Shown here: in pieces, positions 44,001-53,687 of the stretch | Numbering within the stretch: the stretch's first letter is position 1 | Layout: every line of letters begins with the position of its first letter | From: Capitulum mitella | Taxonomy: Eukaryota; Arthropoda; Thecostraca; Pollicipedomorpha; Pollicipedidae | Direction: 5' to 3' | Assembly (NCBI GenBank): GCA_030062745.1 | Contig: CP099840.1 | Coordinates: 29,763,006-29,827,005 of the forward strand | DNA length: 64,000 nt | Translations under genes and position numbers: made by a program | Notes under the pieces: model-generated | Told to the model about the DNA's origin: nothing | Database searches by the model: none | What the model saw: the letters and a program-made list of their open reading frames with translations, nothing else

Positions 44001-47000
44001 TTTGGAGGACATATTTTTTATTTTATAAAAAAACTGACAAGATGCGGGATTTCCTTTAGTTGCTGTGCGCAGACTAGATCATTGAACATGAAGACGGTGA
44101 CACGCGCCTCGCGCATTTGTTCTTTTCGTGAAGTGCCTCATCGCCTTTGGTCATTGTGCAGTGATGCATGTATGCTTGATGAGTCTTCTTGGTACAGATG
44201 TTTGTCTTTTTACGTTACGATGAAGTAGTAACATTTATGAGTGGGCTCAAACGAGCTTTTATTTTCTCAGGTCTGTCGGCTAGTTTTTGCTCCGTGGTTT
44301 GCGATACCCTTGTTGGAAGACTGTATGTCGCTGTTGCCAGCAACGCCAAATAACTATTTTAAGCCTGATGTGACAGTTTTTTAGTGCCTGGATTTTCCAT
44401 TATGTGCGTTGCCCAGAGCCGTTGCCTGTGCCACATTTAGACTACAAATGTCACCTCTCGGCAAGCTGAACATTCGACTACTGTTCCAGGGATCCTGGTC
44501 GGCCGTCGGCCGTCATTCGCGTGACCTGAGCGTGTGTGTAACCCGGCTGTCGTTACCCCCCCCCCCGTCGGCGTTGCAGGGACCTAGAGGGCGCGGACGT
44601 GTGCGTCGGCTTCCTGAAGGTGGGCAGGAAGCGACTCTTCATCCTGGACTCGACGGGCGGCCAGAACGAGGTGCTTCCGGTCAGCGTGCTGGACTTTTAC
44701 GTGCACGAGTCGCGCCAGCGGCACGGCTACGGCCGCCGCCTGTTCGACGCCATGCTGCAGGTACGGCGGTCGGCGCGCGCCGCGCGCGGTCAGCCTGGCC
44801 TGGCCCGCAGACCACGCAGCAGCCACCAGACCGGGGCTCGGGCCCGCGGAAGTGGGTCCGGTTCCGAGGCGGAGTTCGGGCCACGTAGTCCGAGCCTGAG
44901 TTCTGTTCAGCGTTCTCCGGATCTGGTGATCCCGAGTCAGAGTCATAGTCATGCGTAGAAGGAAAACTGATTCAAAGTCCGAGTCCAGGACGGAAAGACT
45001 TGATTGTGAGTCCGATAGATGTTAATTTCAAGCGTAGTCCAACACAACAAAGGTTGATGCAGTGCGAAAATCAAACTTTTCTACTTCGTCAATGAGTCCA
45101 CAATTTCACCATTTTTTTTAAGCAGCATTCAAACAGAATAATGCTCACGCCACTCCTTTAAGCACTAAAGTAAAAGCCAGGGTATTTCATTTTTCGTCGT
45201 TGAACATGAAAATACCTTCAAGTCTTACTCACATAAGTCCGTGATTGATATCTGAGGGCATATCAGCCCTAGTGCTTAGTGTGTTCAAGCCATGCAGTGT
45301 GCTTTGTTGCCGTGTTTTCTTAAGAAGGTAGCTCATTTTGTATAGTGGACACGGACAAAAACCCAGGTCTTGTGAGAAAAGTCGGGTCTTGGGCGGGAGA
45401 CGCTGAGGTCTGTGGCGGGAGACGCTCTGGGCTGTGGCGGGAGACGCTGAGGTCTGTGGCGGGAGACGCTCTGGGCTGTGGCGGGAGACGCTCTGGGCTG
45501 TGTCAGACAGCATTCTGACCGTTGGTGGGAGATGCTCTGATCCCAGGGATTGTCATGTGGTATCCGACTAATTCTGTCGTAATGGTTGTGTACCTTGTTC
45601 GTGTGTTTAAGTCTTGTGGGGTGCGTTTGCAGTTTTCCCGTTAACGCATTTGTCGTCAGGTCGTCATGTGAGACTAGAGTAACAACAGTGCATGATAGCT
45701 GAAGCGAGTAAAGCATGTTTGAAACCTTGTTCAGATTTTTGTTTCTAAATTTGTGTACCCTGCAGATTGCAAGTCATTCAAAAGCATTAACCAAGATGTT
45801 GTTTTTTTCAACGACAGGCGGTCATTTTTACGAATACGGTTCTTTCAAGTGGCACAGAATGGGAGGAAAAGCAAAAAAGAAATTTGTACTCTAGGAATTG
45901 ATTTCTGTATTCAGTTTTAATCAAATACGGAGGCCATCACTTCCCACGCGCCATCGTCATATCGCATTTTTTTCTTTTTTGTTTGCATTTTAATCCCGTT
46001 TGTTCACAGTTTACAGAGTACGATAATTGTTGATGTATTGCAACATTTTTTATTGTTCGTTATCATTTTCTCGTACTCCATGTTCGTGCTATTCTCCATT
46101 GCGATCCATGGGTTTCCGACCAATATTTTGTCCAATCTTATCCAGGATGAAAAATTTCACATCCAAGAATGTTGCCGATAGGTCTTTTTCCCACCAGTCA
46201 TGATTCATGGCCGTTTCCCGCGTTTCCCGGCACTAGATCGCGGAGTGGAGTTCTGCGTTTCGCCGCGTAAACACTGACGTGAGTTCGAGAAAAGTGCGCA
46301 GAAAAATAATACCCTACAGTTAAGATTGCCGTTTTACGTGGAATGCGTTCTTTGAATCATTTGAATTGCGTTGTAACTGGACCAGTTTTTTTTACTTTCC
46401 CTCGGTATGACGCGGACTGACGCTGTGCTGATTATGCTTTGGTCAGCATCGTTACTTGGACTGTCCAACGGGGAAAGGTCAACAACATAAGAACAACGGA
46501 AGGTTTCGGTTTTAAACCGAAACCTTCGGTTTAAAACCGGTTTTTAACCGGTTGCCATTTCGGTTTCGGTTTTAAACCGAAACGGCAACCCTGTCTGCCG
46601 TTGTTTATTTGATGCCCTCATATCTCATATGTCAGCGTGTGATCAGCCAATTTGGCTAGCCAGGTAATGCAGTGGGCCGTTGTGATCGATTTTCGGTAGT
46701 TTGCAGTCGGGTTATCGCGAGCTGCGCGTCTAGTCACAGAAAACGTATGAGAAATAGTCCATCCAGCCATCTGTCACACTAATGCAGGTCGTCCCGTGTC
46801 ATTGTGTTTTCCGTGGATGACGTAGTATTAATCGTGAAACACATCCCGAGACGAATAATGGGGTCAGAGAAAATAGAGTCGGTGGCAAACAATTCTCTTT
46901 CGTTCATTTATTCGTCATGACTACGGCCATTTGTGACGTGGCCAGTTCGGCGCAGCGAATGGGTCTGATTGCCTCCGGCGTTTACGTTTTACTCGGCCGT

Positions 47001-50000
47001 CGATTGTTACTGTATAGCCGCTGACCGTAGATTGCGCAGGCAGGTGAAGGACCGTGCTGTTAATATGTCCAGTTTATAGTGAAGGCCATCACGTGCGCGG
47101 CTCATTGTGTAGTTGATTGCTGTTTAGTTGATGCCGTGCACGGGTTGATAGCTGCGTTTCGTCGGTCGTGGGGCGCGGTTTATCGCTCCGTCCGATAGTC
47201 GTGGCCGGTGACAGTGCGCCTGTTATGGGGCTGTGTACATAGCAGACCACGACTCCGGTCACGTGCACTGTGTTCAGGTTCGTTCGCCCCAGGCTGTTTT
47301 GGCTGGAATCGTATGATGAGGTAGCAGTGCAGATTTTGCATCGTTTTTAGATATGAAATATCAATGATGTCGGATGTTTTGCAACCAAATTGTCAAGTTG
47401 TGCGCCACCGATACTGTATTTGTCCTTGCTTTAACTAGGTAAATTGAGTTGCCTTACTGTGAGAGATGAAGTCGAATCGCGCCATGCTGAGGACCATGGA
47501 CAGACAGAACGGATAACACACACTTCTTGGTGTGTCAGATGTAAGTTTTGATTCAGAAGTCGCGCGTCTGTAACAATAAATAAATTTATGAAAAAGATAG
47601 TGCGAAGAAGGCAAGATGTCAAGTTCCCACAGAGCACGAAAGTTTCGTGGTCAGAGCGAGGAGTTGCAACAAGCTTGGCGTTGACCTCAGCCATTCTTGG
47701 ATCCAAACGTGGCAGTGTCTGTATGGTTTGCTGCATACCCGGTCCTTCCCTCGAATGCCCTTTGACCTTTTTCCGTTTATTAGCAGGCGCGAGTACCATT
47801 TGAACTTCAGCTAGATTGCTACAAGGACTGCTTCATCCACCAGTTGGACGTCAGCAAGCAGTGTTCATAGAAACACTTGAGTGTGGTCACTTGTCACTTG
47901 TTCAGCGGACCACCGGGCGTTTTGCAATGTTCAGAGCGATCGTGAGAGAAATGTCCTTGACGCAGGGCGAAGTGCCCTCTGTCCGACGCAGGTTTGGTGT
48001 GGAGCGTCCCGTGTACTGATTGTATGGTCTGGTCTGGTCGTAAGTTGGTGAGCGTGCATCACCGTGTGGCCCGTGAGGAGCGCCGACCGCTGAGAAGGGA
48101 TCCGAACGCTCGTGCCTCTCGGTGTGGTCCTCATGGGCGCTTCAACGCTGCCGCGGACAGGGCAGCCACCTTCCCGGCGCGTTTCCGTGACAGCCCGCCG
48201 GCGCGTTCCCAGAACGAGGGCGTGGACCCGGTCCACCTGGCCATCGACCGGCCGTCCGACAAGCTGACCTCCTTCCTGGCCAAGCACTACGGCCTGCGCC
48301 AGCCGTGCCCGCAGATCAACAACTTCGTCGTGTACCCGGGCTTCTTCTCGGACCGGGACGGTGAGTGGGCGGCCGCGGCGGCTGGGCGGACGGTGGGTGG
48401 GCGGCCGCGGCGGCTGGGCGGACGGTGAGTGGGCGGCCGCGGCGGTTGGCCGGACGGTGGGTGGGCGGCCGCGGCGGCCGGCTGTTCTGCTCCGGACGCA
48501 GACGTCGGGCGGCGCCCGGCCCGCCCGGCCAGCCAGTGACGTCACCAGGCCACGGCTGCCGTCTTGTGCTCAACAGGAGCAAGAGCGCCTGGATTCATTT
48601 TGTCTGTTCTTTTCTCAGTTGCGACTCGTGTTATGTCATGGTGCAGTCTCTTTTTGAACGTGACATGCCACTACTTTGAGTGGAATTAAACGATGAGATG
48701 ACATGCGTATTGCTGCTCTTAAAATACCTGTAAATATTCTTTCCGCGCAAAACAGCGTTTGGCTCTCTGCCTATTGAATGGAAATCCATGTGGAGGGGTT
48801 GAAGTCCGTGCCAGTAGCAGTATGTTGGAAATGCCTTACCTCCGCGGAGCGTTACTTCGCGTGAGGGCGAAGGTCGGGTATCACCTGGCGGATTCTCACC
48901 GTGCCCCTGAATCCCGTGATACAGCCGTGCCGGCTGGCTTCTTGGGCTGTAATTTCACCTGACTGCCATGCCGCCATGACTTCATCAAGCGAGACTGGGC
49001 AACGTCAGCTGGACGCAGTTTATGACAGTCATTGTCACATCGCACCGGCATCGTTACAAGTCGTTTGATCCTCGGATTTTCAGGTCCACTGCCCTACCTT
49101 ATCTTTTTTGTAGAACAATGGGATAGCGGAGGATGGTACCCTACCTCTGTCCCGCAGACGACCCTCAGGTGACCCTCTGGTCCAGCTCTGTCCCGCAGAT
49201 ATACTCTGTTCCTCTGTCCCGTAGATGATCCTTTGTTCCGCATCTGCCTCATAGATGACCGTCTGCTCCCCGTCCCTCAGGCTACCCTTTGCTCCACCTG
49301 TCTCCCTCAGATGATCCTCTGTTCCACCTGTATCCCTCAAATAACCCTGTGTTCCACCTTTATCCTTCAGGTGACCCTCTGCTCCGCGTCCGACCGGCGG
49401 CTGCCACCAGGCCGTGGTCGTGCGGTCGCGATTCCTCCGACTGGCCGGAGCCTGTCCCGGCCAGCCCGTCCCGCCGCCTCTCCTTCCCCAGACCGGGCCG
49501 GCCCTGCCCGGGCACGCTGCCGGCCCCTCCGCTGCGGAGGAGTGTCCCCACTCTTCCGGGCCCGGCGGCAGCAGGCGTCACTTGTACCAGAAACGTCTCC
49601 GGTGTCCGTCTTACGAGGGGTTCATGTGCATTCTGGCCCGGGAGAGGGACCGATGCCGTCTTTAGCCGGCGCTCCGCGTGCTTCCGTGCAGGAGTCGCCC
49701 TCACGTGATGCTCCAGTACATGGACTGGTGTCTTTGGTGTCCGGTACTCCACCCTCTGCTCCTCCACAAAGGCCACCGTCACGGTGTGGACCGGGGAGGG
49801 GACCACTGCCTTTTGTCTCAGGCAGCCCACCTGCGTCTCCGTTACAAACGGCGTCCGCAGACTGTGCCCCGGTGAAGGCGCCGACACCGGTGGTGTCCGG
49901 CAAGCCACCCGGTTCCCCACGACCCATGGGGTCGCCCTCGCGCCCTGTGCCGGGCGGGAGGACGACCCCCCTGGTCTCACAGCCGCCGCCGGCGAACCCT

Positions 50001-52548
50001 GAGGGCGGGTCGCGCGGCCGGCCGGTCCCGCCGCCGGCCGGGGTCTCGCCGCTGCGTTTCTGCCGCCGCTGGTCGCCTCTGCGCCGGCTGTCGCAGCAGA
50101 GTGGAGCCCTGCCGCCGGCCTGTCCGCCCGTCTCCTCGTATCCCTACCCGTGGGTCATACCCAGTGAGTGCTAGCGCTGCTGCCGGTGGCCGGGGAGGGG
50201 CGGGCTGGGGCTTAACCCAGCTCGTCTTTTCCGTGCTGATTGTATGCATAGACAGGTATAGTTTCATTATGCGGTTAACCGTTAATAATCGAAGTATGTT
50301 TCAAAACACGAACAGTGCATAATTTTCTTTGTGTGTCAGATGAGGTAAATATGCCAGCCCTCTTGTTATATGTTTGCAGCGTGCATGTACACCAATAGCA
50401 GGTAGAGATGACAGACAGTGTCTATATTAACTTTCATTGATGCGTTTTCAGAGGATGCTCTGTTCTATCCCAACAAGAGGCGATCGCCTGGGAAAAATTC
50501 GAATGAAGTGACATCTATGGTGGGCTCGAATGGCGCCGTAAACGGGTACGTTTCTTTCCTTACATCGGTAGCGTGTCTTTTTTTTGATCCATATGAACGG
50601 TCCTGCGTCGGGTAGGCAGCAGTTTCGATGCACCATACGTCGTCTTGCCAGACGCCGTATATCGCTCGTGTGAGACTCTTCCGGTCGCCTGACCACCGAG
50701 CCACCAGGGTACGTTATGGTTTCCGGTTTAATTGGCCTATGTTTACGTCAGCTGCAGCCGCATTTGGCGAACGCTTGGGCGTCATCGTTTACAGTTGCAG
50801 TCGGTGGCTTAGTGTTGTGGCGGTGTGATTGGAATGCGAGCTGGAAAGGACTCATCTTCGTCCGCTATCGCACGTCACCCGGAGGTCGTGCTGCATAGGG
50901 ATTGCACGGAATTTCCAAACGCTACCCTATTTGAAGTCCTAGGTCCCTTGGTTAAGGTGAAATTGCTGAACAGATGTGACATCTGTATGTACAGCGTTAT
51001 TGCAATGTACATTGTTAGTGTGACTATGGAGTTGACTGGACAGCGGCTTCCTCCGTATTATGAGCAAGGCTATGTGGACGTAGAGGCACCTTGAATGTGA
51101 GATAACTATTAACCCATCTGTAGCAAGAAAAGACATGCCAAGACTAAAAGTTATTTGTGTATACGAGGTCACTATTGTTCCCATTCCCGGTACACGCGCC
51201 AGCCCCTATACATGAATGTCACGATTACTGCCCAGGAATTTATAGACACGATGCCGGGATATGAATGCCACCTGGTAACGAACAGGCTGCCACTTTCTGA
51301 GAATTTTGTTTGCCGTCGAACGGTCATCAATCGCGTGACATCGTAAATGATTCAGACCGTTCGTTCACTGTAGATGTATCGCTGTTGGGCGGATGCCGGC
51401 TGGCGGTAAGGTGCCCTTGGATGTTTGATTACTTGTTTGCACGAAGACAAGTACATCAAACAGGTGTCTGGGAATGATACAACAGCAGCATCACTGGGGC
51501 GACACAAACGTATGGCCGATGTTGTGTTTTGTCGGAAGCTTATTTTTTGTGGGCTCATCCATTGAAAAGTAAAATGTTCGACGACAAAAGACTATATGCA
51601 AGCGTGCTGTTTTGGTATTCTTCAAGGCTGTGTTGGGTGTCATGGCCATCTCATTAGTCGTTTTCACACGCGTTGAATTGGTAGAAGAGTCCCACAGACA
51701 TTGTCTTCGTAGAGACAGGCAAAGAGGCCGTGAAAGTAAATAGCTACACTGTTATGCTTAGCGCCTCATATTCTGTAATGTTATTTGCGTTTTGTGGCTT
51801 GTTTCTATGTATCGTTTGTGCATTTCTTATGTCTTGAATTTCTTAGTTCGGCGTGAACAGCACTTTTCTTTATAGTCTCCAAGTTGCGTATTTTGCAAAG
51901 GAAGAACTGTTTGCGTACAAACATTTGAACATCACTGGTGCGCGGTGAGGACAGAGCCTTGGGACGAAAATGATACAGAGAGGAAACTTCCAACAAGAAA
52001 CCGGTGGCCTATTGAGGGTGCAGTACCAACCATTTCGGACACCAGCAAGTGAAGGAGATTGCGTACATAGCGTCATAATGTTACTTTCCTGGGTTTTGTG
52101 CAAAATGAGCAAATAGGTGTGATGCTGTGCATTTTACTTGTATGTGAAGCAAATCACACGTGATGATCCACGGTTTCGGGTTGCAAGTCTATAGGCTTCC
52201 AGAAAGACATGAAGAACTTCACCCATGGGAAGGGCGCTGTTGTTTTTCGGCCGCTTTCACCCAGCTGCCCCACGTAACCTCTGTTCATTGCCTACGCTCG
52301 AATTGAAATCTGTGGCCAGTGAAGGAGCGTTTCAGTGATGTATTGCACCAGTTGTGTATGCTTTTGATGTTTTTTTTTTACCAAAATGCACTTGTTTTCA
52401 GTATTCAGTGGTTGTTTCTGGTTGCTGCAGGTCTCCGGCGTACAGCCGTCATTCTCACGGCGGCCATCTGTCGGCCAGCCCGTCAAACAGTCCCTGTCAG
52501 AGTCGCCGCGAGGTGCGCAATCTGCACGACCACCACCAGCTGTGGTAA
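26169..52548 (+). CDS. ATAT1: Alpha-tubulin N-acetyltransferase ATAT1/MEC-17 (gene span)
   Basis: Seven exons sum to 1,593 nt, in phase, giving 530 residues (human ATAT1 is 421). The enzyme transfers acetyl from acetyl-CoA to Lys40 of alpha-tubulin inside the microtubule lumen, mainly in cilia, axons and touch neurons. The GNAT domain covers residues 1 to about 207. Visible landmarks are FPED near the N-terminus, the conserved glutamine of ARAQ (Q70, human Q58), [24 protein letters not shown], the acetyl-CoA loop [10 protein letters not shown] (146-155) and AIDRPS with D172 (human D157). Human Cys120 is replaced by Ser135. The long tail is Pro/Ser-rich and disordered. The extreme C-terminus [11 protein letters not shown] parallels human IRNLQERRSTRPW, which confirms that the last exon belongs here. 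An ionotropic receptor gene is nested antisense in intron 2. Confidence 0.93.
26312..30936 (+). other. ATAT1 intron 1
   Basis: The first 1.8 kb (26322-28154) lacks CpG completely. At 28.1-28.5 kb there is a decayed repeat with TGACCT motifs, related in style to the mobile elements of this window. CpG frequency returns to normal from about 28.5 kb. No other gene is seen. Confidence 0.7.
28095..28520. repeat. Decayed TGACC-rich repeat
   Basis: Several TGACCT/TGACC motifs occur at 28100-28350, followed by GTTCAGTAGTTCAAGAGATA-type text seen in many dispersed invertebrate repeats. No intact second copy lies in the window. Confidence 0.4.
30937..31092 (+). CDS. ATAT1: ATAT1 exon 2
   Basis: The acceptor TTTTTATTCCAG joins in phase 2. 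The exon reads [20 protein letters not shown], matching human IDELGKASAKAQNLS, then NHVVYIITE (human RHVVYILKD). Q70 is the conserved active-site glutamine. The donor is GACAG|GTACGT, phase 2. Confidence 0.93.
34786..35280. repeat. 63 bp minisatellite
   Basis: Four well-kept units of 63 bp, then diverged ones, each with GAGGTCAGGTCAGGGCGGCA, GGGACTGTCTGCCCC and TGTGTCGGCGGCTGACCGTC. Because 63 is a multiple of three, a 254-codon plus-strand frame (34788-35552) stays open with a 21-residue period. I treat this frame as a by-product, not a gene. Confidence 0.9.
35725..35905. repeat. Tandem duplication, ~110 bp period
   Basis: AAGGGATACCTCAWAATGTT with TTGATTCATCATAAC and ATGCATTTG occurs twice, near 35727 and 35838. 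Confidence 0.8.
36405..36515. repeat. Inverted-repeat cluster (GGGAGTTTG)
   Basis: CAAACTCCCAT and its complement TGGGAGTTTGTTTYAAGAT alternate four times within about 110 bp, so the strand could fold into nested hairpins. Confidence 0.75.
38456..39300. repeat. 45-48 bp minisatellite next to the ionotropic receptor stop codon
   Basis: About 18 units of CCTCACGTCCTGACCGGGAG, ACAGCGGCGG and CCGTCACRCAGAGCG. Early units are 48 bp, later ones near 45 bp. Open frames run along both strands (plus 38433-38963, minus 38348-38956) because the period is a multiple of three. The last unit overlaps the receptor stop codon at 39288. Confidence 0.92.
39288..41228 (-). CDS. Divergent ionotropic receptor (iGluR-like channel)
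   Basis: An uninterrupted frame. I choose the ATG at 41228 (646 residues) because [18 protein letters not shown] there is a signal peptide; an upstream ATG at 41393 would add 55 low-complexity residues. Layout: signal peptide, Gly-rich stretches (about 23-32 and 69-79), a short N-terminal region, S1 ligand lobe with [15 protein letters not shown] (about 303-316), M1 near 347-365, M3-type segment [20 protein letters not shown] near 405-425, S2 lobe, and last membrane span near 600-625 with a Cys-rich cytoplasmic end. This is the plan of protostome ionotropic receptors, cation channels in chemosensory or other neurons. I cannot assign an orthologue; the usual co-receptor signatures are not seen. 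It lies antisense in ATAT1 intron 2. Minus-strand AATAAA motifs near 37955-37968 could end its transcript beyond the minisatellite. Confidence 0.85.
40996..41028. repeat. (CCG)n tract coding Gly in the ionotropic receptor
   Basis: An uninterrupted CCG trinucleotide run encodes about eleven glycines on the minus strand. A second run lies at 41140-41165. Confidence 0.9.
41394..44579 (+). other. ATAT1 intron 2, right part
   Basis: The first few hundred bases should hold the promoter of the nested receptor on the minus strand. A tRNA-derived SINE lies at about 43423-43492. No exon is recognised. Confidence 0.55.
43423..43492 (-). mobile_element. tRNA-derived SINE head
   Basis: On the minus strand a polymerase III A-box-like GCGCAGTGGTTA (43468-43479) is followed at tRNA-like spacing by a perfect B box GGTTCGAATCC (43429-43439). 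The acceptor stem does not pair as in a true tRNA, and unrelated sequence continues after the B box. A SINE relic is therefore more likely than a functional tRNA gene. Confidence 0.65.
44580..44760 (+). CDS. ATAT1: ATAT1 exon 3
   Basis: The acceptor CGGCGTTGCAG joins in phase 2. The exon encodes [25 protein letters not shown] and the acetyl-CoA loop RHGYGRRLF. Ser135 lies where human ATAT1 has Cys120. The donor is CTGCAG|GTACGG, phase 0. Confidence 0.94.
45393..45506. repeat. 22 bp tandem repeat
   Basis: Five units of GGCGGGAGACGCTSWGGKCT followed by GT, alternating between a GAGGTC and a CTGGGC version. Confidence 0.9.
46498..46592. repeat. Palindromic TTTAAACCG cluster
   Basis: TTCGGTTTTAAACCGAAA occurs twice with GGTTTAAAACCGG and GGTTTTTAACCGG between, so the stretch is close to self-complementary over about 90 bases. 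Confidence 0.85.
48213..48360 (+). CDS. ATAT1: ATAT1 exon 4
   Basis: The acceptor GCGTTCCCAG joins in phase 0. The exon reads [12 protein letters not shown] (human HQLAIDRPSQKL), LAKHYGL and [11 protein letters not shown] (human VNNFVIFEGFF). D172 is the equivalent of catalytic Asp157. The donor is GACG|GTGAGT, phase 1. Confidence 0.94.
48357..48480. repeat. 32 bp tandem repeat that starts on the ATAT1 exon 4 donor
   Basis: Units begin GACGGTGRGTGGGCGGCCGC at 48357, 48389, 48421 and 48453, an exact 32 bp period. The first unit contains the last four exon bases and the real splice donor. Copy 3 repeats GTGAGT exactly; copies 2 and 4 have GTGGGT. Confidence 0.92.
49140..49390. repeat. ~30 bp acceptor-like tandem repeat before ATAT1 exon 5
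   Basis: About eight diverged units of CCTCTGTYCCACCTGTMTCC followed by CTCAGRTGA. Several units end in a pyrimidine tract plus CAG, so each could act as a 3' splice site. Confidence 0.75.
49411..50163 (+). CDS. ATAT1: ATAT1 exon 5: Pro/Ser-rich tail
   Basis: The frame is fixed at the right end, where CCCA|GTGAGT (phase 1) joins exon 6. The left border is less sure. The acceptor CTGCCACCAG at 49410 fits phase 1 and keeps the 250-codon frame. An alternative at 49370 (TATCCTTCAG) leads into a frame that stops at 49708. Composition is Pro, Ser, Arg and Gly rich, with SPxPxxP repeats and PPSAPPQRP, consistent with the disordered tail of ATAT1. Confidence 0.7.
50452..50545 (+). CDS. ATAT1: ATAT1 exon 6
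   Basis: The acceptor GCGTTTTCAG joins in phase 1. Thirty codons read [16 protein letters not shown] and onward to GAVN. The donor is AACGG|GTACGT, phase 2. There is no clear human counterpart; it is placed here by phase and by the fit to exon 7. Confidence 0.78.
52431..52548 (+). CDS. ATAT1: ATAT1 exon 7: conserved C-terminus
   Basis: The acceptor TTTCTGGTTGCTGCAG joins in phase 2. The exon starts [11 protein letters not shown] and ends [13 protein letters not shown] then TAA. The end resembles the last residues of vertebrate ATAT1 (FIRNLQERRSTRPW). Confidence 0.85.
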
Positions 52549-53683
52549 CGGTGCCGCGGGGACCGTCACCCGAACTAACGGGAGGCACGCTCACCGCCGC
52601 CGCTGCCGCCGCCGCCGCCGCCGCGGCTGCCGATGTAGGTACCGCTACACTCAAGTCCCGTGCAACGCTGGGCAACTGAAAAGTATTCGAATGCATATTT
52701 ATACACGGCGCCATGTTGCGTGTCGCCTTCCGGGGGAGCGATGTCCAGCGGACACGTGCGTTCGATTTTGAGCCGGAGATGGATGTGCAGCTGTTGGGCG
52801 CCGTAAGCTTGTGAGAAAGACTCGCCGCGTCTTGTTCCGTCCTTGTTAACCTCACCTGTCACTGAACACCGTCGTCATAGCCGCTGGCCGGACGGGCCAA
52901 CCATCGCGCAGCTGTTTTGCATGTCCACGTATTGTTAGAACTAGGCGAGAGCAGGCGTCGTTTGTGTGCTGACGTGTTGGCTAGGTAGGAGACACGCACA
53001 GACACCGCGCAGGACCAGGCAGGGGCGTCACCCTCGTTAGATGCATTCCAGTTTACACTTGTTTCCCCACTGCCGTGCCACGCGAAACCTCTGCATTAGT
53101 CCACGTGCGCTCCGTGGAAGAGATGATTCTTCAGGAGGTCGGTGGCTCGATAAGTTTGAAAATGAGTTAGCCGTTGTCAGGCTCACCCGGAGAACTACTT
53201 ATGTCCTTACTAAGGCGCTTACTGACCAGTATGTAACAACTGACACCAAAGACGAGCTGGGTTCGTGCAGTTTGTTTACTAATATCGTAGTGTGTTCACT
53301 GTCGCGCTAACAGCTAGTCGGTGCTTTAGTGTGCGTTCCTGAAATACTCACAGGCTGGCCACGACCGGCCGACGTTTAACCGTCGCTAATCCGTCCCTTT
53401 TAACGCTCTGTCTGTGTAGACTGTTAACACTCGGTGTTTGCGTTTTGCAAGTGTGTCACAATATTAAAGCGCTGGAGAGATGTCGTGGCTGTTTTTAAAC
53501 TGTGTGCACAAGTCGAGGGACTGCGTGCCCTTAAAACATTCGAACAACGTTGCAATCTCAAGCGTAATGAATACATAAATTAGCCATTGCGCGTCTTTTA
53601 ATGGCCTCCAATATGATATGTATAACCCCTGAAGGGAACGAGCACCACGACTGTTAACGTTGCTATGGGCAAGCCCGTCATCA
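52549..53683. other. ATAT1 3' flank
   Basis: It includes a (GCC)n tract near 52597-52626 and an ATTAAA at about 53464 that could serve as the ATAT1 poly(A) signal. No gene is seen. Confidence 0.5.
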
Positions 53684-53687
53684 TTAA

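Larger units (their letters stand above)
44761..48212 (+). other. ATAT1 intron 3
   Basis: It contains a 22 bp tandem repeat at 45.39-45.50 kb and a palindrome-rich stretch at 46.49-46.59 kb. No other gene is seen. Confidence 0.65.

Noticed and set aside
49289-49708. Alternative ATAT1 exon 5 frame from the acceptor at 49370
   Set aside because: It stops at 49708 and cannot join exon 6. The frame from 49411 joins in phase and leads to the conserved C-terminus. A minor isoform is still possible.
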